The notes beneath the pieces were generated by a model, which saw only the letters and a list, made by a program, of their open reading frames with translations, was not told where the DNA came from and made no database searches. A DNA stretch of 5,363 nt, from contig CADCPU010000079.1 in NCBI GenBank assembly GCA_902803365.1, positions 1 through 5,363 of the forward strand. Direction: 5' to 3'. Source of the stretch: Oscillospiraceae bacterium. Its GTDB lineage: Bacteria > Bacillota_A > Clostridia > Saccharofermentanales > Saccharofermentanaceae. Below, piece after piece: positions 1 through 5,104 of the stretch. Positions within the stretch are counted from its first letter, which is position 1. Every line of letters starts with the position of its first letter. The position numbers were made by a program, and so were the translations under genes.

Positions 1-83
1 ATTGACCGAGTGGCTAAGGAGCTCCCCTGGAAAGGGAGTAAGGCGTAACAGCCCCGTGGGTTCGAGTCCCATGTCCTCCGCCA
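1..83 (+). tRNA. tRNA-Ser(GGA), 5' end cut by window edge
   Basis: Serine tRNA that reads UCC and UCU codons. The anticodon stem is 22-26 with 34-38, and its 7-base loop holds anticodon GGA at 29-31. The long variable arm typical of class II tRNAs (Ser/Leu/Tyr) lies at 39-55, with a GGC/GCC stem at 42-44 and 51-53. The T arm is 56-60 with 68-72, with loop TTCGAGT at 61-67. The 3' acceptor strand is 73-79, the discriminator base is G80, and CCA is encoded at 81-83. The 3' acceptor strand GTCCTCC predicts a 5' strand beginning GGAGG. The window starts at about the sixth tRNA base, so roughly five bases and the promoter lie outside. The last 19 bases recur at 268-286. Confidence 0.95.
65..83 (+). 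repeat. Direct repeat, copy 1 (tRNA-Ser 3' end)
   Basis: The last 19 bases of the tRNA (half of the T loop, the T-stem 3' strand, acceptor strand, discriminator and CCA) match 268-286 at 18 of 19 positions. The only difference is G80 against T283, the tRNA discriminator position. The offset is 203 bp. A tRNA 3' end is also a common attachment site for integrative elements. Confidence 0.85.
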
Positions 84-123
84 GTAGCAAGAGAGACAGG
101 CTAATGCCTGTCTCTTTTGCTAT
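84..123 (+). terminator. 18-bp hairpin directly after tRNA-Ser
   Basis: The segment 84-101 pairs along its whole length with 106-123 around a TAAT loop at 102-105. It gives an 18-bp stem with only two G-U pairs. It starts on the base after the tRNA CCA end. The T-rich run (TCTCTTTT) is inside the 3' arm rather than after it, so this could be a terminator, a 3'-processing signal, or both. The GC-rich block GAGACAGGC sits at the tip of the stem. On the minus strand the stem is followed by no clear T tract. Confidence 0.6.
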
Positions 124-267
124 CATCGTAGAACAAGACATGGGACGAGAACCCGAAAGGGCGCGACCGTTGTGAGAGCGTCCTGTGAACGCTCGAACAG
201 GGAGCGGGTCAAGCGGTCTTTATTGGACCGCGCAGACCGGCAGACTTTGCACAAGCAAAGGATGCAA

Positions 268-286
268 AGTCCCATGTCCTCCTCCA
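268..286 (+). repeat. Direct repeat, copy 2 of tRNA-Ser 3' end
   Basis: This is the second copy of the tRNA 3' terminal 19-mer, with T instead of G at the discriminator position. No upstream tRNA body accompanies it, so it is not a tRNA gene. Its bases 269-278 form the 3' strand of the closing helix of the candidate structured RNA. It could be a tRNA-derived repeat or a fossil attachment site. With only 203 bp between copies and no integrase nearby, the repeat-unit reading fits better. Confidence 0.8.
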
Positions 287-291
287 ACTAC

Positions 292-320
292 AGCGATTGA
301 AACATACAGTCGCTTTTTTA
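292..320 (+). terminator. Intrinsic terminator closing the structured segment
   Basis: An 8-bp stem pairs 292-299 with 307-314 (one G-U pair) around the loop AAACATA (the base at 300 plus 301-306), followed by a run of six T at 314-319. This is a conventional rho-independent terminator for plus-strand transcription. It lies a few bases after the tRNA-end repeat, so it plausibly ends the transcript that contains the structured element. Confidence 0.7.
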
Positions 321-395
321 TACCAATTATCGAAGAAGGACGCTATACAAATTCGGTCGATGAGCTGCTTATCAAACTGCTATCATAATAATACG

Positions 396-456
396 AAAAA
401 CTCATTCCATATATGTCCTGCTCAATACCGAGCAGGATTATTTCTTGTGAGTTTTT
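396..456. terminator. Two-part hairpin with A-tract and T-tract, possibly bidirectional
   Basis: The inner stem pairs 416-423 with 430-437 (8 bp, perfect, loop AATACC). Outer flanks AAAAACTCA (396-404) and TGAGTTTTT (448-456) are also exact reverse complements. The hairpin thus has an A tract on one side and a T tract on the other, as in terminators that work in both directions. It lies between the tRNA-linked segment and the IS200 relic. It could stop residual plus-strand transcription, or minus-strand read-through from the operon ending at 975. Confidence 0.5.
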
Positions 457-479
457 GTTTGATGTTGACCACCGGCTAT

Positions 480-866
480 GCGGGGGAAGGTAAAAAAAAT
501 GCCTCCAAGGCGAATAAGAGAGTAGCTACCTACCACATCTCAGAGCAATGATGACATAAACCGTTTATCATATTCAAAATCGCGATGTCATTATCACATA
601 GTATTCGCGCCGAAATATAGAAGACAAGCGCTCAGAAAGGAATCGAAATAGTTGAAGCTGTATTATCTCCGGATTATATCCACATTCTGATCAGTAAGGC
701 AACAGGCAGTTCTGGTGCAAGGGAGGGAAGAGCTACTAAGTTGACACTGTGGGGCGAAATAAAAAAGCGACGAAAAAGCGCCTTTAGACGCTTGCCAGTA
801 CTATGTCCTTTTCGGGCTAGTGCATACCACCATTTCAGCTAGTGGTTATGATTTGAAAGCCATGAA
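480..866 (+). mobile_element. Decayed IS200-type insertion sequence (borders approximate)
   Basis: This is the remains of an IS200/IS605-group element. The core is the tnpA relic at 548-787. After it come three small hairpins like the subterminal structures of such elements: 776-780 with 789-793; 801-803 plus 805-808 with 814-817 plus 818-820; and 826-830 with 842-846. IS200 elements lack terminal inverted repeats, so the borders are estimated from where similarity and hairpins fade. There is no tnpB. The element cannot be active by itself because its transposase is fragmented. It lies between the tRNA-linked segment and the 3' end of the glycosylation operon. Confidence 0.65.
548..787 (+). 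pseudogene. tnpA: IS200-type transposase TnpA (HUH/Y1), fragmented
   Basis: TnpA of this group is a small (about 150 aa) HUH single-strand transposase. Three blocks survive in three different frames. Block 1 (553-638) reads DINRLSYSKSRCHYHIVFAP followed by KYRRQ, the typical N terminus. Block 2 (639-695) reads GIEIVEAVLSPDYIHILIS, covering the HUH region. Block 3 (701-769) reads NRQFWCKG, then a stop at 737-739, then VDTVGRNKKA, covering the catalytic-tyrosine region. The family's usual spacing implies internal deletions at about 638 and 696-700 plus a lost C terminus. The first HUH histidine is replaced by tyrosine (codon 675-677). A possible start at 548 is out of frame with block 1 by one base. 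The family assignment is from recognised motifs, and the deletion sizes are inferred. Confidence 0.85.
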
Positions 867-974
867 GACTGAGATAGATTGTGAGGGAGAAGCATAGACA
901 CTTGCTTTCGATATCATCAATCGCATTGTTATCAGTCTATAGCAACTGTTATAAATACCAAAATACAAACGATA

Positions 975-2897
975 CTATTCCTGACGGCGGCTTTCAAGAT
1001 CAAATACCATCGGAATAATAAACGGAGTCAGAACTATAATCGGATATGTGTAGCGTCCGTATGAACCATTGCATGGCCCAAGAAGGCTTATAGCAAGGAT
1101 CATCAGTGGAGTAGTACAGAGAGCTAACACCTTTTTATTATTATTACGTATGCTATAGAATAGCAACAATAACATCATCCATACAGCTAATGCAGGGGAC
1201 ATGAGATGCCCTATGCCCGGAAGGGTCATGAGATCAAAGTTGAGCTCGTCGAACCGGCTGCGCATTTCTGAGAATCTTTCAGGATAATAAAACTGTTGAT
1301 CAAGAGGATGGATGTAACTATTTGTTGTTTCCATCATTTGCTCGGACCAAATGTAACCATATCTTTCTAGATGAATTGCATTTGGGTAAAAGTACTGGTA
1401 GTAGTTGTTCATGGTAGCCTGAATATAACAGCCGGGATGCTTTAAGAGCATCTGCCGCCATACCTTAAAATATCTTATCAGGTCATCCTTTGTGGCATTT
1501 TCTTTATAAGTGCCTTTCACGATATCCGATTGATTCGGATTATAGTTATCTCCAATAGTACTGTAATCCAGTACACTATCGATAGCTTCCCGTTCGCTGT
1601 CAGTAACTTCATCGCTGTGATAGTGGACATATCTTGCCGTCTGTTGAAATGGTACAGACAACATCTCTCTGGTGCTGCCAGGTGTATAATCCATCATCGT
1701 AAAAAATGTACCCAGCATCATGCTGAAGACTAATACAAAGCATGCTCCTACGGCAGCCGGCTTCCTTATTTCTCTACATGCTAATGCAGATAAACCCAGT
1801 CCTGCTGCAAGAATATACTTTGCTTCATTCCTGAACAGAATCATTCCTATACAACCCAGCAACATCAGAATAAATACTGAACGCCTTCTGTCTCCTCGCA
1901 TAATAAGGAATAGCTGTATCATCAGCAGCAGGAAAAAACCTGTATAAATGATATCCTTAGTTATAAGGAACATATAATTGTGTATGACCGGATGTATAAA
2001 GATGAATCCTGTAACGGCGATCAAATACCATCTTCTTCTATTCGTAACTCTAATCAGGACGGATGTCGAATAGGAAATCATGGCTATTAAGAATAGTTCC
2101 TGAATAATGCAGTAAATAAACATCCCTATATTAAATGAATTGAAGACTTTATCTCCCAATACGAGACATACATGCACAAGCATAGTATGCGCCACAGGAT
2201 GATGCTGATTGATGAATGTAGTTGGCGATAATAGCTGTTCTTCAGTCATGTATGACATAGAAAATTTCAACTCATTGAAAGCCTGACAGATTTGCGAGAC
2301 TGTATCTCCCATGAAAAATCCAGGGGCGAAGATGATCGTGTAGGGAATATACAGAATCAATATCGAAAGGAAAGTAACGAGGAAAGGATGAGTTGATATT
2401 ACCTGAAACAGATGTGATTCTGTATTAACATCGTTTCGCGTCTTTTCTTCTTCCGCAAGATGATCCATCGCGAAATATATCAACGTTGTTACACGTGTAA
2501 AAAGCAGATAGTACCCAACGAAAACCAGTACAATCTTTATTGGCTGCCCGTGCTTTATGGTCATAACCAAATTCCAGGAGTCACATTTATAAAATGAATA
2601 ACCGAACACCATAAAAAAGGAGAACAACAATGAAGGAATGATCGTTGTTGCTTTACGAAAATCGGAAGGGCTAACATAGCGCGAAGCATATCTGAAGAAC
2701 ATAAAAACAGCAAAAAACAGAAAGATTTGCGCGATAGAATGTGGGCCGAAAGATGCGAAAAGATTGTACAGGAAGTACATGGACTTTTCGACATTAGATT
2801 CAGGGAAATCAAGATCCATACACAGCGCGCAGAAAGCCGGGATACTGATTCCTATCAGATGTTTAATGCTGATGTTCTCATTCATTTTTTCTAACAA
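975..2897 (-). CDS. DUF6020-family membrane protein, probable GT-C-type glycosyltransferase
   Basis: This is a 640-aa polytopic membrane protein and the last gene of the operon. Hydrophobic segments lie near residues 54-72, 85-103, 119-143, 170-193, 258-282, 291-310, 317-333, 341-356, 362-374, 380-400, 564-583, 588-607 and 617-631. A large, mostly polar extracellular stretch spans about 402-560. Motifs that match DUF6020 proteins as I know them are FMGDTVSQ (195-202, acidic residue after a membrane helix), QHHPVAHT (231-238), TKD (313-315), RNEAKY (356-361) and RYTYP (615-619). This layout is typical of GT-C enzymes, which use a polyprenyl-phosphate sugar on the outer face. It likely transfers the sugar made and flipped by the two upstream genes. 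The acceptor is unknown. The longest start is TTG at 2897, with GGAGA 10 nt upstream. ATG at 2885, with AAGGA 13 nt upstream, is a credible alternative. The gene ends in TAG. Confidence 0.85.
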   Translation of the reverse strand: MLEKMNENISIKHLIGISIPAFCALCMDLDFPESNVEKSMYFLYNLFASFGPHSIAQIFLFFAVFMFFRYASRYVSPSDFRKATTIIPSLLFSFFMVFGYSFYKCDSWNLVMTIKHGQPIKIVLVFVGYYLLFTRVTTLIYFAMDHLAEEEKTRNDVNTESHLFQVISTHPFLVTFLSILILYIPYTIIFAPGFFMGDTVSQICQAFNELKFSMSYMTEEQLLSPTTFINQHHPVAHTMLVHVCLVLGDKVFNSFNIGMFIYCIIQELFLIAMISYSTSVLIRVTNRRRWYLIAVTGFIFIHPVIHNYMFLITKDIIYTGFFLLLMIQLFLIMRGDRRRSVFILMLLGCIGMILFRNEAKYILAAGLGLSALACREIRKPAAVGACFVLVFSMMLGTFFTMMDYTPGSTREMLSVPFQQTARYVHYHSDEVTDSEREAIDSVLDYSTIGDNYNPNQSDIVKGTYKENATKDDLIRYFKVWRQMLLKHPGCYIQATMNNYYQYFYPNAIHLERYGYIWSEQMMETTNSYIHPLDQQFYYPERFSEMRSRFDELNFDLMTLPGIGHLMSPALAVWMMLLLLFYSIRNNNKKVLALCTTPLMILAISLLGPCNGSYGRYTYPIIVLTPFIIPMVFDLESRRQE

Positions 2898-2934
2898 ATC
2901 CTTATATTCTCCATATATCCGATCACTATAAACA

Positions 2935-3402
2935 CTAATGATACTTGCGGAAGACTATCATTTTGCTGATGATGTAGTTTAGTACTATGACTACTACCTG
3001 AGCTGCGATCTTGACTGCAATGCTGTTGAATTTGAGCCAGGTAATAAATACTGCGAGTATAGCTTCTTCAACAACAAGTGTGAAAATCCGCCCCCCGAAG
3101 AATGATTCCATCTGCTTGATGAGTTCCCCGGCTGTATCTGTTTTGCCGTCAAATACCCATGTGCGGTTGGTAACATACTGGAACAAGACACAAGCCACCC
3201 AGCATATGACATTGGCACCCAACTCATTGATATGCAAGAGCCCGTTAAGAAGGATGAACAAAACAATGTTCAGAACGAAAGAAAGCCCGCCGAACAGGAG
3301 ATATAGGAGCACTTCTTTGTATTTGATGTAGACGGGCTCCATTATCCTGAAGACAGGCAAATGCATTATGCTGTCAAAAATGTCGGGCTCACTTCTTTTC
3401 AT
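2935..3402 (-). CDS. GtrA-family membrane protein (probable lipid-linked sugar flippase component)
   Basis: This is a 155-aa protein with four predicted membrane helices (about 31-53, 62-78, 103-121 and 127-147), the normal size and topology for GtrA. Family hallmarks are the GGLSFVLNIVLF block in helix 1, NRTWVF (79-84) after helix 2, and LNYIISKMIVF (141-151) at the C terminus. GtrA proteins are thought to help move undecaprenyl-phosphate-linked sugars across the membrane in O-antigen and teichoic-acid glycosylation. Its start overlaps the end of the upstream GT2 gene by 14 nt, which implies translational coupling. AGGTG sits 5 nt before the ATG. The N-terminal 25 residues are polar and slightly longer than in many relatives. 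The gene ends in TAG. The family call is firm and the flippase role is from family knowledge. Confidence 0.92.
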   Translation of the reverse strand: MKRSEPDIFDSIMHLPVFRIMEPVYIKYKEVLLYLLFGGLSFVLNIVLFILLNGLLHINELGANVICWVACVLFQYVTNRTWVFDGKTDTAGELIKQMESFFGGRIFTLVVEEAILAVFITWLKFNSIAVKIAAQVVVIVLNYIISKMIVFRKYH

Positions 3403-4315
3403 GAGTGCACCTGATTAGTTCCATCTCGAAGTCCTGCCTGTTTTTCTGCCGGATAGTATCGAGAATTAACCCGGAAAAAATGGAAAGGATGGCTGCAATG
3501 ACAGTAAAACCACATACTATGAGCGTTGGGAATCTGTCTACCATACCTGTTCTTAAGAACTCGACAATAATAGGGATGAAGAATATTGCACTTAGGATCA
3601 CAAGAAGGATCCCAAGAAGCGAAAAGAACGCAAGTGGGCGATAATTCTTCCAAAGTCTGAGTATGGTTCTGATTACTTTAAAGCCATCAGCGAAGGTATT
3701 CAATTTGGATTCGCTTCCTTCAGGCCTGTCACGATAGTTAACGATCACATTCTCTACATAAAGATTTTTGTCTACAGCATGGATGCTCATCTCTGTTTCG
3801 ATTTCAAACCCTTTAGATATGACAGGGAATGTCTTGACAAACTGATAACTGAAAGCTCTGTATCCAGTCATAATATCCTGAATATTGCTCTTGAAAAGAG
3901 TATTGATGCTTGCTCGTACGAGTGAATTACCGAAATTATGAAAAGGCCGCTTGTTCTCTGTGAAATATGTAGATGAAAGCCTGTCTCCGACAACCATATC
4001 TGCTTTCTTCTCAAGCACAAGATCTGCCATTTCGCGAGCGTACTCTGCCGGATAAGTATCATCACCATCAGCCATAATATAACATTCCGCATCAATTTCC
4101 CTGAACATCCGCCTAATAACATTGCCTTTGCCCTGTTGGTACTCATGCCTGACTACAGCACCTGCTCTTGCTGCGATTGATGCAGTATCATCATTAGAAT
4201 TGTTGTCATATACATAAACAGTGCTTTCCGGTAATACTGATCGGAAATCATTGACGACTTTTTCAATTGTAACTGCTTCGTTATAGCATGGGATCAGTAC
4301 TGCAACTTTATCCAT
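3389..4315 (-). CDS. GT2 family glycosyltransferase, DPM1/GtrB-like with two C-terminal membrane helices
   Basis: This 308-aa enzyme probably moves a sugar from a nucleotide donor to undecaprenyl phosphate on the inner membrane face. It has a GT-A fold start (VAVLIPCYNEA, 4-14), the YDNNSNDDT donor-binding segment (36-44), QGKGNVIRRMF (61-71), the metal-binding DGD of ADGDDTYP (82-89), DIMTGYRAF (147-155), GFEIETEM (169-176) and YRDRPEGSESKL (194-205). Two hydrophobic segments (about 228-250 and 264-285) anchor it. The start at 4315 is chosen because the protein then begins right before the conserved strand and has AGGAGA 11 nt upstream. An in-frame ATG at 4351 has no ribosome site and would add 12 atypical residues. 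It is the first gene of the operon behind the promoter at 4393-4421. The donor sugar cannot be told from the sequence. Confidence 0.93.
   Translation of the reverse strand: MDKVAVLIPCYNEAVTIEKVVNDFRSVLPESTVYVYDNNSNDDTASIAARAGAVVRHEYQQGKGNVIRRMFREIDAECYIMADGDDTYPAEYAREMADLVLEKKADMVVGDRLSSTYFTENKRPFHNFGNSLVRASINTLFKSNIQDIMTGYRAFSYQFVKTFPVISKGFEIETEMSIHAVDKNLYVENVIVNYRDRPEGSESKLNTFADGFKVIRTILRLWKNYRPLAFFSLLGILLVILSAIFFIPIIVEFLRTGMVDRFPTLIVCGFTVIAAILSIFSGLILDTIRQKNRQDFEMELIRCTHEKK
3408..3412 (-). promoter_or_regulatory. Shine-Dalgarno site for gtrA-like gene inside the GT2 gene
   Basis: AGGTG on the minus strand, 5 nt before the ATG at 3402 and inside the last codons of the GT2 gene. With the 14-nt gene overlap, it supports coupled translation of the two proteins. 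Confidence 0.6.
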
Positions 4316-4326
4316 ATAAATCGATC

Positions 4327-4332
4327 TCTCCT
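4327..4332 (-). promoter_or_regulatory. Shine-Dalgarno site for the GT2 gene
   Basis: AGGAGA on the minus strand, 11 nt before the ATG at 4315. It decides the start in favour of 4315 over the in-frame ATG at 4351, which has only AT-rich sequence in front. Confidence 0.7.
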
Positions 4333-4392
4333 GAAAAGTACATTTTGGCATTAAAACTACGAACTATGATTTTTGTTTTTTTGTGCATACTT

Positions 4393-4421
4393 AATATAAC
4401 AAATCTAAGTCATATTGTCTA
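4393..4421 (-). promoter_or_regulatory. Sigma-A-type promoter of the glycosylation operon
   Basis: Reading the minus strand, the -35 box is TAGACA (4421-4416), one base off TTGACA. A 17-bp spacer follows, then -10 TATATT (4398-4393), preceded by TGT, which makes an extended -10 (TGnTATATT). Transcription should start near 4386, leaving a leader of about 70 nt before the GT2 start at 4315. The leader contains an A-rich run and no obvious riboswitch or attenuator. No other gene lies between this promoter and the GT2 gene. Confidence 0.7.
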
Positions 4422-4487
4422 TTGTAACAAACAATTTTGAGAGGGTTCTTTTCTTTTATCTTTAAAGGGCCTACGTTGTTGGGATTA

Positions 4488-4524
4488 TTATAAAGATTTT
4501 GCAATCAGAACGGAATCTTTATAA
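4488..4524. repeat. Perfect 11-bp inverted repeat upstream of the operon promoter
   Basis: TTATAAAGATT (4488-4498) and AATCTTTATAA (4514-4524) are exact reverse complements with a 15-base spacer. It lies about 67 bp upstream of the -35 box of the glycosylation operon. No T tract follows on either strand, so a terminator is unlikely. It could be a regulator-binding site or a chance AT-rich palindrome. The remaining sequence between 4422 and 4623 shows no supported gene, RNA or promoter. Confidence 0.4.
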
Positions 4525-4623
4525 GGAGATGCTAAGCAGTCCAGCCAGTATTGCGCGTTCTCATCTTTCAATGATCGAGACATGACCCAAGTTCCCTAAT
4601 CTTGAGTCTTGTCATAAGCAAAT

Positions 4624-5088
4624 ATGCTTACATATCTCTATTTCAAAGAAATGGTTCTTTTCGACTGCGTTGCTCCAGCGGCAAACGATCACAGACGTAT
4701 CCCGATCTTCTTCATAGAGGGCAGAGATGGTAATATGGTATTTGACAATACTGATACTGAGACATGCAGGGTCGAGATCCCTGAGACTATGGTCCACGAT
4801 AAGTGCGAAAGGACATATCCGGCAGTATCATAGTATACTATCACAAAGGAAGATACCAAAGTAGAATATACACTGACTACGGGCAAAGAATATGTCTACA
4901 CAGACCATTATGCAGCCGCACCCGCTCCGCTCAAGGCGATATTTGACGCAAAGGGTGTGGACACCAAGTACAACAGATTCGCTGCAAAAGGCGACTTCAA
5001 AATGAAAAAAGGCGGCGAGATGGTTCTCGAATTATCCGGAGATCTCTTGTATGAACTCGAAAGCTTCACCGCGAACTACGTTCTGTAA
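4624..5088 (+). pseudogene. Unrecognised protein gene interrupted by an in-frame TAG
   Basis: One plus-strand frame stays open for 69 codons (4624-4830), meets TAG at 4831-4833, then stays open for another 84 codons to TAA at 5086-5088. Both halves look protein-like, with acidic/basic balance and runs such as KEDTKVEYTLTTGKEYVYTD and KKGGEMVLELSGDLLYELES. The second half has no early start codon or ribosome site, so it is not a separate gene. The joined product of about 153 residues would be soluble, with no signal peptide or membrane helix visible. No strong Shine-Dalgarno lies before 4624, and TAA lies in frame at 4615-4617, so the true start may also be lost or lie at ATG 4651. I do not recognise the family. 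TAG is an ordinary stop here because two intact operon genes end in it. Confidence 0.55.
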
Positions 5089-5104
5089 GTAATGAGAGCA
5101 GAGA

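Larger units (their letters stand above)
124..320 (+). ncRNA. Candidate structured RNA / tRNA-Ser 3'-end repeat unit
   Basis: This GC-rich segment has several helices that can coexist. A closing helix pairs 137-146 with 269-278 (10 bp, perfect). Inside it are 151-155 with 205-209, 176-181 with 189-194, 213-218 with 226-231 (7-base loop), and 245-250 with 255-260 (ACAA loop). An 18-of-19 copy of the tRNA 3' end closes it at 268-286, and a terminator follows at 292-319. The layout recalls the tyrT repeats of Escherichia coli (RtT RNA), which also carry a copy of the tRNA 3' end, but there is no claim of homology. No separate promoter is evident, so it may be made by read-through from the tRNA. 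A 67-codon frame at 185-388 runs through it. It has no Shine-Dalgarno site and its composition follows the stems, so I do not call it a gene. Confidence 0.5.

Noticed and set aside
65..286. attL/attR pair of an integrated element at the tRNA-Ser 3' end.
   Set aside because: The copies are only 203 bp apart and enclose no integrase or cargo. A tRNA-derived repeat unit explains the pattern better, although a collapsed element cannot be fully excluded.
185..388. 67-aa plus-strand reading frame (MNARTGSGSSGLYW...) after the tRNA.
   Set aside because: It runs through the helices and terminator of the structured segment, has no Shine-Dalgarno site, and shows no protein family. It is better explained as a chance frame in structured RNA.
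297..551. 84-aa plus-strand frame with a hydrophobic stretch (LFLVSFCLMLTTGYAGEG).
   Set aside because: It starts in the stem of a terminator, crosses a second terminator-like hairpin and ends at the start of the tnpA relic. No ribosome site or family is visible.
868..974. Terminator for the minus-strand operon downstream of 975.
   Set aside because: Only weak, mismatched complementarity (around 929-954) was found and no T tract in the right direction, so no terminator is claimed. The two-part hairpin at 396-456 could serve, but it is distant.
3011..3331. 106-aa plus-strand frame opposite the GtrA gene, and similar shadow frames opposite the GT2 and DUF6020 genes.
   Set aside because: The minus-strand genes have clear family motifs and operon spacing; the opposing frames do not.
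4316..4351. Longer GT2 product starting at ATG 4351 (12 extra residues).
   Set aside because: No ribosome site lies before 4351, and the AGGAGA site upstream of 4315 falls inside this extension.
4526..4579. Small plus-strand frame MLSSPASIARSHLS... preceded by AAGGAG.
   Set aside because: The AAGGAG runs directly into the ATG with no spacer, the product is only 18 residues, and there is no sign of conservation.
4831..4833. Pyrrolysine or another recoded amber codon.
   Set aside because: No downstream insertion structure is evident, and two intact genes in this window use TAG as a normal stop.
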